12,396 nucleotides of DNA, taken from assembly GCA_039812705.1 (NCBI GenBank), contig JBDIBA010000047.1, positions 1 to 12,396 of the forward strand, in the 5' to 3' direction. Positions 1 through 6,821 of this stretch are shown one piece after another (within the stretch, counting starts at the first letter, position 1; each line of letters begins with the position of its first letter). The translations under genes were made by a program, and so were the position numbers. The notes under the pieces are model-generated. The model saw only the letters and a list, made by a program, of their open reading frames with translations. It had not been told where the DNA came from and did no database searches. This stretch comes from JBDIBA01 sp039812705. GTDB lineage: Bacteria; Actinomycetota; Acidimicrobiia; Acidimicrobiales; JBBSGY01.

Positions 1-218
1 GGCTTGTTGAGCCTCATTGCACCGGTTGAGCCAAAGAAGCCCGCATTACCGAATGTGAAGATTCCACCGTCAGATGCAACCAACCAATAGCCGCCATCGT
101 CAGACGTCCGAGCGGAGCCGACAATTGGCTTCTGCAATGGAATGTTTCCAGCCGAACCAAGGAATGGAATGTCGCCGAAGGTGTACAAACCACCATCTGC
201 GCCTGCCATCCAGTAACC
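1..218 (-). repeat. 42-residue GYW-DGG-FG repeat units in the SpoIID-like protein (at least two)
   Basis: Two consecutive units begin at Y415 and Y457, exactly 42 residues apart. Each carries GYW, then DGG(L/I)(Y/F)TFG, then FxGS and a Pro-Ile-Val type segment. The second unit continues past the window edge. The units match those of the neighbouring amidase and protease. Confidence 0.85.
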
Positions 219-1457
219 GTCGACTCCACCAGACGGCGTGCCGGCAATACGGAACCAGTCCGACTTCAAGCCCACCTTCATGCGGAAGTCAAGGCCCGAA
301 ACAGTCACGCTGCCCGACGAACCCGTGAGGGTCAACGCCGTGACTCGTCCACCCCAGTCGCCCAGACCATTGCGATTGTCGATCGAGATGTTGTTGAAAG
401 AACCGATAGCCGGGTAAGCGTTCTCGATGGCCGCGACACTGATAAGCGTCGACCAGTTGTGGTTGCCGTTTTGAGAGACCGCGTCTCCATCGTCAACAAC
501 TGCCGGGTAGGTTCCACCGGCCGTCCAACCACCACTTGATGACGAAAACTCTGTGCGAGCAACAGCACCGTTCAAGATGCGAACCTGATTTGCCGTCGTT
601 GCAATCGCGGAGTTGGTGCGTGAGTCTTCGATGTAAGCGCCGTTCAAGAACGCTCCGCCGTAGACCTGACAAGTTGTTGTGTCACAGGTCGTCCAACGCG
701 GACGCGGCGACGAAACCGCGTAAGACCGAGCCGCAACAGCCTGCGCACGCAGAGCATTTGCACCCGCGCCACCGCCGAGGTCTGACCAGCTGGCACTCGA
801 TTCACGCGGAATCACACCACGCAGGTAGCTCTCCAAAGAAACATTGTTGATAACGCGAGACGCACCATTGTCGATCATTGCAAGCGTGCCGCGGTATGTG
901 CGCGTGTTTGTCTGACAAAGATCAAGCATGGCGTTGATGTCATCGCCGGGGTTCATCGACGGCGGAACAGCAACAACATCTCCCGTGCGTGTTGCAACCT
1001 TCTGCCATCCGCCACCACCTGCGCAGTTGTTTGCCGTGAAAATGTCGAATGTGTTTCCGCCGACTTTGCGAACCAATGTTGCTTTGTACGCAGGAATGCC
1101 GATGCCGCCAACGCTGTACGCACGACGCGCCACCACGATCATGTCGTTATTGACCGTTGATTCGAGACTCACACCAATTGTCGTCGAGTCACTAACCGAG
1201 CCAGCAGTTGTGTTCGAGTAGTAGTGGTTGAGGATCCAGTTATGGTCGCGACCCGCCAGTGCGTAACCAAGAGCGCCATATTGACTGAGTCCGCGCCCGT
1301 GACCATAACCGTGACCTTCAATTACGATCGTTGATGAGGCGTAGGCATCAGCCGACACAGGGTGAAAGCCGGGCAGGAAGAGCATGGAGACTGCGCACAC
1401 ACTTGCAGCCACACTGCGAACCAATGCCGACTTGTGCCGACGAATATTCATTGCCAT
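1..1457 (-). CDS. SpoIID/LytB-domain exported protein with C-terminal 42-residue repeats (partial, C-terminus off window)
   Basis: My own reverse-strand translation is open from 1457 to the window edge, giving 485 residues with no stop. Residues 1-38 form a signal peptide: basic MAMNIRRHK, a hydrophobic core, then an ADA cleavage motif. Residues 48-62 read GHGYGHGRGLSQYGA, a hallmark of the SpoIID/LytB family. The family core follows at 207-246, with LESYLRGVIPRESSASW and LRAQAVAARSYA; E219 aligns with the catalytic Glu of SpoIID. Firmicute SpoIID is a lytic transglycosylase acting on peptidoglycan stripped of stem peptides; that activity here is inferred. From residue 414 two 42-residue repeats are visible (GYWMAGADGGLYTFG, GYWLVASDGGIFTFG) and more probably follow. 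The start at 1457 is preferred over the in-frame ATG at 1451 because GAGGGG lies 5 bases upstream of it. The gene sits 24 bp downstream of the amidase gene, so cotranscription is likely. Confidence 0.9.
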   Translation of the reverse strand, partial: MAMNIRRHKSALVRSVAASVCAVSMLFLPGFHPVSADAYASSTIVIEGHGYGHGRGLSQYGALGYALAGRDHNWILNHYYSNTTAGSVSDSTTIGVSLESTVNNDMIVVARRAYSVGGIGIPAYKATLVRKVGGNTFDIFTANNCAGGGGWQKVATRTGDVVAVPPSMNPGDDINAMLDLCQTNTRTYRGTLAMIDNGASRVINNVSLESYLRGVIPRESSASWSDLGGGAGANALRAQAVAARSYAVSSPRPRWTTCDTTTCQVYGGAFLNGAYIEDSRTNSAIATTANQVRILNGAVARTEFSSSSGGWTAGGTYPAVVDDGDAVSQNGNHNWSTLISVAAIENAYPAIGSFNNISIDNRNGLGDWGGRVTALTLTGSSGSVTVSGLDFRMKVGLKSDWFRIAGTPSGGVDGYWMAGADGGLYTFGDIPFLGSAGNIPLQKPIVGSARTSDDGGYWLVASDGGIFTFGNAGFFGSTGAMRLNK

Positions 1458-1469
1458 TGGAACCCCTCT

Positions 1470-1479
1470 AAGGATCCTT
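1470..1479. other. 10-bp perfect palindrome between amidase stop and SpoIID start
   Basis: AAGGATCCTT is a perfect 10-bp palindrome in the 24-bp gap between the amidase stop codon and the GAGGGG ribosome binding site of the SpoIID-like gene. It may be chance. It has no T-tract, so it is not a convincing terminator. Confidence 0.3.
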
Positions 1480-1481
1480 GA

Positions 1482-3365
1482 TTAACTCGGGAGAACACTG
1501 AGACCTGCTGCCGGGTTCCCCGTAGCGGCACCCCAGAAGCGGGCGTCACCAAAGGTGTAGACACCGCCATCGCGAGCCAGTACGTAGTACCCGTTGTTGG
1601 TGGACGTGGGTACTGCTTGTGCAACTCCACCAAAAGACTTGACGCCAAGCATCGGAACACTTCCGAAGAAGCCAACTGCTCCGAAACCAAACACGCCTCC
1701 GTCGTTACCAAACAGCCAGTAACCGGTTCCGTCTGATTTGGCTGCCAGTGACACGATCGGCGAGTTCAACTTCATGGCGCCCGTTGAGCCCCGGAACTTG
1801 GCATCGCCGAATGTGAAGATTCCGCCGTCTGATGCAACAAGCATGTAGCCGTGGCCCGAAGGCGAAGCCGACATGCCAACCACTGGTGCGTTGAGTCGCA
1901 TTGCGCCGGTCGAGCCGTGGAACTTGGCATCACCAAAACTGAAGATTCCACCGTCAGATGCAACCAACCAATAGCCGTTGCCTGAAGGCGTTGGTGCCAT
2001 TCCGACAACTGGTGCGTTGAGTCGCATTGCGCCGGTCGAGCCAAAGAACTTGGCGTTACCAAACGTGAAGATTCCGCCGTCTCGGCCCATCAACCAGTAA
2101 CCGTTCTTATCTGGCGTTGTCGTCATTGACGCAATCGGTGCATTGAGAGGTCGCCCGGCCATGGAACCAAATGTTCGTGCGGAACCGAAAGCCTTAACCG
2201 AACCATCAGCTTGAGCAACGGTGTAGCCAGGCGTGTTGCCAATCGGCACTGCCATCACCACGCGCGCGGCTGTCTGCTGACGCCACTGACCCAACATTGA
2301 ATAGGCAACATTGCCGGGACAAGACGTTGGGTAAACATCGCGGTGGCCAACAATGCGTCCGGCACCCATCGGATCAATGTTGTGACGGTCGGCCTTCCAT
2401 GCCATCAGCGAAACCAGCGCGTTCTGCGTAGCCGCCGTTGGTGCTTGTTTGGTGAAGTTGCCCAACATCGAAATACCGACCGAGCCGGTGTTGGAGTTCA
2501 TGGCGTGCGCGCCAATTACACCCAATCGGGACGTCGATTCCCCTGTCGGAGTTTCCCCAGCCGAGTAGTCACGAGCCTTACGGCCCTCGTAAATGCGACC
2601 CTGCTGGTCAATCAGGAAGTTGTAACCAATGTCGTTCCAGCCGTTGCCCTGGGTGTGCCACTGGTAGATAGCTCGCACGGTTGCCGCGGGGTCCGGGTCG
2701 ACATTTGCGGTGTCGGTGTGGTGGACAACAATTCGGTTGAGCGGCGCAAACTCCGGAGAGCCGCGGCGAAGACCTTCGTTGGCACCCCACTGCGAGCGCC
2801 GAATGATGTTCGGCTGGGGCGACAGCCCACCAACGGCATCGGCCTTGGCGGGGGTCTTGTCAACCGCCTCCAAGCGACGAGGTCCGTTGCGCGTGTCGAT
2901 CGCGGCCACCCGAATGTTCGACGGCGTGCCCGCGCCAACTTGGGTCTGAATCTCGACCACGTTGTCGACAACAAGAACTTCAGACTCACGCTCGCCCAAC
3001 CAGTTGGGGTCGGTCGTCTTTTCGACCTCGGCACCCTCGGGGACAATCGAGTTGGAAGCGGCTCGCTCTTCACCATCGGGTCCGCTGTCCTTGACAGCAG
3101 CGCCAATTGCGATCCAGTCCTGCCAGTTTCCGTCGAGTCCGCGACCGCGGACGCTAACGGAGTCGGCACCCGTTCCAACCCATCGCACAACAAGGTGGGT
3201 TGCGGGAAATGCCAGCTTTCGGGTGTCACCCGGGTTGAGAGCCTCGGCGGCCTCCATGCGCGTTGCCGGGGCGCTCCAGGCAAGCTGCTTGGGTGTGACA
3301 GACAGACCCGTGAACACGACGGTCACAATGGCCAGTCGTAAAGTGATCTCAGCGAAACGCTTCAA
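1482..3365 (-). CDS. Exported N-acetylmuramoyl-L-alanine amidase (PGRP/amidase_2 family) with six C-terminal repeats
   Basis: This 627-residue protein should cleave the amide bond between MurNAc and the stem peptide outside the cell. Residues 1-31 are a signal peptide ending near WSA. Residues about 40-160 form a Trp-rich N-terminal domain of the kind that precedes PGRP domains in actinobacteria. The amidase domain spans about 187-365: the opening IIRRSQWGANE, zinc ligands H215 (VVHHT), H341 and C349 (GHRDVYPTSCPG), and Y248 in IGYNF. The H-to-C spacing of eight equals that of T7 lysozyme; the position of the T7 catalytic Lys is Thr347, a common variant. Six repeats of 42-44 residues start at Y381, Y423, Y465, Y507, Y549 and Y593. 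The start is TTG with GGGAGG eight bases upstream; no better in-frame start lies nearby. The SpoIID-like gene follows after 24 bp. Confidence 0.93.
   Translation of the reverse strand: MKRFAEITLRLAIVTVVFTGLSVTPKQLAWSAPATRMEAAEALNPGDTRKLAFPATHLVVRWVGTGADSVSVRGRGLDGNWQDWIAIGAAVKDSGPDGEERAASNSIVPEGAEVEKTTDPNWLGERESEVLVVDNVVEIQTQVGAGTPSNIRVAAIDTRNGPRRLEAVDKTPAKADAVGGLSPQPNIIRRSQWGANEGLRRGSPEFAPLNRIVVHHTDTANVDPDPAATVRAIYQWHTQGNGWNDIGYNFLIDQQGRIYEGRKARDYSAGETPTGESTSRLGVIGAHAMNSNTGSVGISMLGNFTKQAPTAATQNALVSLMAWKADRHNIDPMGAGRIVGHRDVYPTSCPGNVAYSMLGQWRQQTAARVVMAVPIGNTPGYTVAQADGSVKAFGSARTFGSMAGRPLNAPIASMTTTPDKNGYWLMGRDGGIFTFGNAKFFGSTGAMRLNAPVVGMAPTPSGNGYWLVASDGGIFSFGDAKFHGSTGAMRLNAPVVGMSASPSGHGYMLVASDGGIFTFGDAKFRGSTGAMKLNSPIVSLAAKSDGTGYWLFGNDGGVFGFGAVGFFGSVPMLGVKSFGGVAQAVPTSTNNGYYVLARDGGVYTFGDARFWGAATGNPAAGLSVLPS
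1506..2228 (-). repeat. Six 126-bp (42-residue) tandem units, amidase C-terminus
   Basis: Conserved GY(W/Y/M)L...DGG(I/V)F(T/S)FG(D/N)AKF(F/H/R)GSTGAM(R/K)LN motifs recur with tyrosine spacing 42, 42, 42, 42 and 44. Neighbouring units are close at DNA level: 1882-1916 and 2008-2042 are identical over 35 bp at a 126-bp offset. The first unit (YTVAQADGSVKAFG) and the last are the most diverged, as often seen at repeat-array ends. Confidence 0.9.
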
Positions 3366-3470
3366 CGCAATTGCCTCCCGGGCTTACTTCAGTTCAAATC
3401 TCGAACGACGCACGGTTCATAAATCTGACAGCTCAGACTCACATCGGCAGGTTTGTTTACTGATTTAGGT
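3366..3470 (-). promoter_or_regulatory. Probable promoter/leader region of the amidase-SpoIID operon
   Basis: Between the terminator after the protease gene and the TTG start at 3365 lie about 105 bp that should hold the promoter for the two wall-hydrolase genes. I see no convincing -10/-35 pair. The clear elements are the ribosome binding site GGGAGG (3374-3379) and a small inverted repeat, TCTGA-CAGC-TCAGA, at 3424-3437 (5-bp stem, 4-base loop). The inverted repeat could be an operator or chance. I could not match a c-di-AMP riboswitch by eye. Confidence 0.35.
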
Positions 3471-3500
3471 AAAAAAGTTTGCGAAACAGGTGTTGCAAAC
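3471..3500 (-). terminator. Rho-independent terminator after the S8 protease gene
   Basis: Read on the minus strand, GTTTGC pairs with GCAAAC (3477-3482 with 3495-3500). An inner AAC/GTT pairing extends the stem with a two-base bulge, and six T residues follow directly (3471-3476). It begins one base past the protease stop codon and precedes the amidase leader, exactly where a transcript of the glycosyltransferase-protease pair should end. The stem is short and AT-rich, so termination may be partial. Confidence 0.65.
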
Positions 3501-3501
3501 C

Positions 3502-5424
3502 TCAGGGAGTGTTGGCCGCCGCCACTATGCGTTGATTGAGCCGCATGTTGCCGGTCGAGCCCTTGAACTCGGAATCCCCGAAAGTAAAGACTCCGCCGTC
3601 GGCAGCGACAAGGTTGTATCCCTTGCCCGAGGCCGTCGGACTCATCGCGACGATCGGTTGATTGAGACGAATCGAGCCTGTTGAACCCCAAAACTCCAAC
3701 CCTCTACCAAAGGTAAAGACTCCCCCGTCAGAGGCGACCAGCCAATAGCCGGTCCCCTGTGGCCCGGGTGCCGCGCCGACAATCGGCTGATTAAGACGTA
3801 TCGACCCGGTGGACCCCAGGAACTCGGCGTCACCAAACGAGAAGACCCCGCCGTCGGAGGCAACCAGCCAATAGCCGCGACCCGAGGCTGTTGCCATTGC
3901 CGCGACAATCGGGCGATTGAGCCTCTTGCCGCCCATCGACCCGAAAAAGACAGCGTCACCAAACGAGAAAACAGCGCCGTCGGCACCGATCATCCAATAA
4001 CCATGACCCGAACGAGTTGCAAAGGCAGCGACAATTGGCGCGTTGATGCGCTTGCCGCCCATCGACCCGAAGAAGGCCGCAGACCCATAGCTGAATACAC
4101 CGCCATCGGCCGAGAACAACCAGTAACCGTCGGTGGTCCCGTTGGACACCTGGGAAACAATGGGACTGGCGAGTCTGGCTGCTCCTGCCGAGCCCTCGAA
4201 TGACGCGCCAAAGGCAAATACGCCTCCGTCTGCCGCCGTGAACCGGTAACCAGTCCCGGTTGCCTTCAACGCCTGCCCGGCATCGACGCGGCCGGACTCG
4301 GTGTAGGTCTTGCCTCCCTCGAACGGGTCAGCCGTCGATTTGAGTAGGGCTTGCACGCCCTCGGCGGACAAGTAAGGACGCGCCTCCCAAACAAGCGATG
4401 CAATTCCCGCCACCAACGGCGCGGCCATCGATGTTCCGGAGTCGATCTGATACGGATTAGCCGCATCAAGGTTGCGGGGCCAAGTGCTCAAGACATTCTC
4501 GCCAGGCGCAAAAACATCAACCCAACTGCCAAAGTTCGTGCGACTGCCACGGGTGTCGGTATTGGTTGAGTTACCAACGGCAATCACGCCATCGAGAGCT
4601 GCGGGGTACACGGCCGTGGACTTGCCTTCGTTCCCCGCGGCTGCCACCACCAACACGCCACGGCTTTGCGCGTAAGCCACGGCATCATCGACGACCTTGG
4701 AATACGGGCCGGTCAATGAAAGGTTGGCAATTCGGATGCCGTTGTCCGTCGCCCAATACATGGCTTGTGCAACGCCGATGTTCTCGCCTTCACCGTTATG
4801 GTCGAGCACCTTGATGGAGGTCACGGGAGATCGCCAGTTCACTCCAACCACACCTGTCGAACCTTGCGCCGCGGCCAAGATGCCCGTCACATGGGTCCCG
4901 TGACCAAACTCGTCGGAGTTGGTTTGGTCAGTGGAATAGTTCGGACCCACCGAGACGCGACCCGCCAGGTCTGGATGTCCAACGTCAACGCCCGAATCAA
5001 TCACAGCAATCTTGACTTGAGGGTCGCCCACTGCCTTGCCCCAAGCCTGAGCCATGTCCACACGCGTCAAGTTCCGCTGCGGTCCACCCTTGCCGCACGC
5101 GGTCGAATAACACGGGTCGGCCGGGATGCGCGCAGCGCGATAGTTGACCACCGGTTCCGCCCACTCGACCTTGCGGTTTCGTTCGAGTGCGCTGGCAGCG
5201 GCAACCGCCGTGCCACCCGGTGCCTCCACCGTGAAGACGCCTGGGCCAATCTGACTCTCAACCGACGCCCCGGTCCCCCGGACAGCTGCCGCGCCGAAAC
5301 CTTCTTCAGCCTTGATGACAATGAGCGACTTGTCGTGGGCCGCCGCATCGGCGGGCGCGCTTAACCAAGTAAGGGCGATAGACATGGCCGAAACGGCCAC
5401 CGCTGCACGCAAGATGCTTTTCAA
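3502..5424 (-). CDS. Exported subtilisin-like (S8) serine protease with six C-terminal repeats
   Basis: This 640-residue protein begins with a signal peptide (1 to about 28, core AVAVSAMSIALTWL, then APADAAA). Residues 33-95 look like an I9-type inhibitory propeptide (VIKAEEG...VEWAEPVVNY). The S8 catalytic domain runs about 118-388 with the full triad: D143 (AVIDSGVD), H175 (FGHGTHVTG) and S332 (SGTSMAAP), plus oxyanion N265 (AAAGNEG). C105 and C110 may form a disulfide. Six repeats start at Y393, Y434, Y476, Y518, Y560 and Y603 and run to the C-terminus. The start is TTG at 5424, with AAGGGGA seven bases upstream, overlapping the glycosyltransferase stop by TTGA, so translational coupling is likely. 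No LPXTG or membrane anchor is visible; the repeat module may do the anchoring, which is inference. Confidence 0.95.
   Translation of the reverse strand: MKSILRAAVAVSAMSIALTWLSAPADAAAHDKSLIVIKAEEGFGAAAVRGTGASVESQIGPGVFTVEAPGGTAVAAASALERNRKVEWAEPVVNYRAARIPADPCYSTACGKGGPQRNLTRVDMAQAWGKAVGDPQVKIAVIDSGVDVGHPDLAGRVSVGPNYSTDQTNSDEFGHGTHVTGILAAAQGSTGVVGVNWRSPVTSIKVLDHNGEGENIGVAQAMYWATDNGIRIANLSLTGPYSKVVDDAVAYAQSRGVLVVAAAGNEGKSTAVYPAALDGVIAVGNSTNTDTRGSRTNFGSWVDVFAPGENVLSTWPRNLDAANPYQIDSGTSMAAPLVAGIASLVWEARPYLSAEGVQALLKSTADPFEGGKTYTESGRVDAGQALKATGTGYRFTAADGGVFAFGASFEGSAGAARLASPIVSQVSNGTTDGYWLFSADGGVFSYGSAAFFGSMGGKRINAPIVAAFATRSGHGYWMIGADGAVFSFGDAVFFGSMGGKRLNRPIVAAMATASGRGYWLVASDGGVFSFGDAEFLGSTGSIRLNQPIVGAAPGPQGTGYWLVASDGGVFTFGRGLEFWGSTGSIRLNQPIVAMSPTASGKGYNLVAADGGVFTFGDSEFKGSTGNMRLNQRIVAAANTP
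3505..4251 (-). repeat. Six 42-residue tandem units, protease C-terminus
   Basis: Tyrosine spacing is 41, 42, 42, 42 and 43. Consensus per unit: GYWLVASDGGVFSFGDAxF, then GS(T/M)G, then (R/K)(L/I)N, then PIV. The 43-residue unit contains a one-residue insertion (FGRGLEF instead of FGDAEF). The array ends only a few residues past its last unit, so it is the terminal domain of the protein. Confidence 0.9.
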
Positions 5425-6752
5425 CTACGTGTCCCCTTCACTTGATCATTCGTTTGATCATTCGCTTGGTCATTCATTTGATCAACCACTTGACCGTCCT
5501 TAGCGCTCCGCTTCTGAGAAGCATTCTTCCGTTGAACCAAAGCTTCAAGAAAACTTCCGTACCTCGCAATCAGCGACGGCCAGGCAAAGTTTTCCTCAAC
5601 ATAGGCCTTGCCCGCTTGCGCCATTGCCGAGGCAAGGGCATCGGCGGACAGCAACTTTTCAAGACTTACATCAAAGTCCGCATAACCCCCGAACCACAAG
5701 CCCCCTTTAGAGCGTGAAACATGTTCGACAGTTGCCACGCAATGCTTGTTCACCAAGACGGGCTTTTCAGCCATCCAAGCCTCAAGCAGCACTAGAGAGA
5801 ACGACTCGAAAGGTGAAGGTGAGATTAAGACTTGGCAGCCGCGCAGCGCTCCCCACTTCTCTTCGGGGCTCACCAGGCCCGCGACGATCACATCGTCGCT
5901 TTCCTCATCTAACGGTTGAATAACCGGCCCGACGAACACCAACTTGAGCGGACTTGGATGGCGCTTTTTGTATTCGGCGAAATACTCGACAAGCGAGTGC
6001 GAACCCTTGCCCTTGTCCATTCGACCCAAACACAGGACGTACGGCGCATCGCCAATTCCAAACTTGGCGCGGAACGCCTGCGGATCGCCGTCGCCTGCCT
6101 CTACTCCCAAACCAAGAAGTATTTGTGGCCGGTCTGCAATCGAGAACAGATCTTCAACAATGCGCCGTTCGCCATCTGTATGCCACACAAAGGCGTCGGC
6201 AGCGCCAAAAGTCTCAGCAAAGATCGACATCTTGATTGAGGCTTCGTCGTGTGCGGCTGGATGCATTACTGACACGGCCGAGTTCTTGACTCGCTGGAGC
6301 CCGCGAATCGTTGGGTAATAGAGGTATGGGTAAAAGGCCACGACGTCGGCATCGGAATCCGCAATGGCGTCGAGCAACTCAGGGGCGTAAGGCCCTTGCT
6401 CGTCAACCCACCGCTCCTGCAGTTCAAGCGGCGCCAGTTTTGGATTGTTGTGACACAGAAAAGATGTGTGATTGAACTCGCTTGAGCGAGGAAACTCGGT
6501 CGCGAAGCGGCGAACCTTCACGCCACCAATCTCAACCTCGCCAACCGGATACTCATTTTCCCAAGTCGACGACTGCAGCGCGCAAGACGTCAGCACCTCA
6601 ACATCCCAACCAAGTTGACTGGCCACGCGTTCGGCAATCATCCGCGCGCCCGATTCGGCGCCGCCGATTACTTCGGTGCCATACCTGGGAGTGACGTAAA
6701 CAAGTTTCACCCGTTTACATTTCCACAGCTCCGTGCCGTGTTCGCGGAACAT
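5421..6752 (-). CDS. GT4-type (GT-B fold) glycosyltransferase with DQxN-repeat tail
   Basis: This 443-residue cytoplasmic enzyme should transfer a sugar from a nucleotide donor; acceptor and sugar cannot be read from sequence. The N-terminal Rossmann half starts KLVYVTPRYG with the glycine loop GGAESGARMIAERVA (about 30-44). The donor-binding half has LCLGRMDKGKG (R244, K247) and the EX7E signature E316...E324 in SPSPFESFSLVLLEAW. Residues 424-439 form a tail of four DQxN tetrads encoded by a 12-bp tandem repeat. The ATG at 6752 has GAGGG seven bases upstream. A GTG at 6710 (VKLVYVTPRYG) would start right at the conserved domain, so the first 14 residues are uncertain. The stop overlaps the protease start. 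It has no export signal, so its pairing with a secreted protease is intriguing. Confidence 0.88.
   Translation of the reverse strand: MFREHGTELWKCKRVKLVYVTPRYGTEVIGGAESGARMIAERVASQLGWDVEVLTSCALQSSTWENEYPVGEVEIGGVKVRRFATEFPRSSEFNHTSFLCHNNPKLAPLELQERWVDEQGPYAPELLDAIADSDADVVAFYPYLYYPTIRGLQRVKNSAVSVMHPAAHDEASIKMSIFAETFGAADAFVWHTDGERRIVEDLFSIADRPQILLGLGVEAGDGDPQAFRAKFGIGDAPYVLCLGRMDKGKGSHSLVEYFAEYKKRHPSPLKLVFVGPVIQPLDEESDDVIVAGLVSPEEKWGALRGCQVLISPSPFESFSLVLLEAWMAEKPVLVNKHCVATVEHVSRSKGGLWFGGYADFDVSLEKLLSADALASAMAQAGKAYVEENFAWPSLIARYGSFLEALVQRKNASQKRSAKDGQVVDQMNDQANDQTNDQVKGTRS
5441..5500 (-). repeat. 12-bp tandem repeat encoding the DQxN tail
   Basis: Five consecutive 12-bp units start at 5441, 5453, 5465, 5477 and 5489, with consensus (plus strand) yTTGATCATTCG; the last is degenerate. 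Three units contain the palindrome TGATCA (5443, 5455, 5479). Twelve being a multiple of three, copy changes would keep the frame, adding or removing one DQxN tetrad. Confidence 0.85.
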
Positions 6753-6806
6753 TCAGACACCCTCGCCCACGGGCTTATCGATTGGTTGGAAACCGGGCGC
6801 CACCTT

Positions 6807-6812
6807 TAGACT
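6807..6812 (+). promoter_or_regulatory. Candidate -10 box for the divergent 510-residue gene (possible leaderless mRNA)
   Basis: TAGACT fits the actinobacterial TANNNT -10 pattern and ends nine bases before the ATG at 6822. No ribosome binding site is visible, which would fit a leaderless transcript. A possible -35, TTGGAA at 6786-6791, has a short 15-bp spacer. The 69-bp divergent gap must also serve the glycosyltransferase on the minus strand, for which I see no clear promoter. Confidence 0.3.
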
Positions 6813-6821
6813 TGCCCGTCT

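Noticed and set aside
2343..3341. 332-codon open reading frame on the plus strand opposite the amidase
   Set aside because: It lies wholly antisense to the amidase, whose signal peptide, zinc ligands and repeats are unmistakable. Its translation has no recognisable domain and a composition typical of an antisense shadow.
3366..3470. c-di-AMP (ydaO-type) riboswitch ahead of the wall-hydrolase operon
   Set aside because: These riboswitches often precede wall hydrolases in actinobacteria, but I could not find their conserved blocks, and the 105-bp space is short for one.
1506..4251. Tandem repeats as a CRISPR-like or mobile element array
   Set aside because: The 126-bp periodicity is a protein repeat in a continuous reading frame, with no spacers, terminal inverted repeats or transposase.
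4765..5364. 199-codon open reading frame on the plus strand opposite the protease
   Set aside because: It is antisense to the propeptide and the catalytic Asp/His region of the S8 protease and shows no domain or ribosome binding site.
5441..5490. Repeated TGATCA palindromes as a transcription factor operator
   Set aside because: They fall in phase with the coding 12-bp repeat and are explained by the DQxN codons; one of the four units has lost the palindrome.
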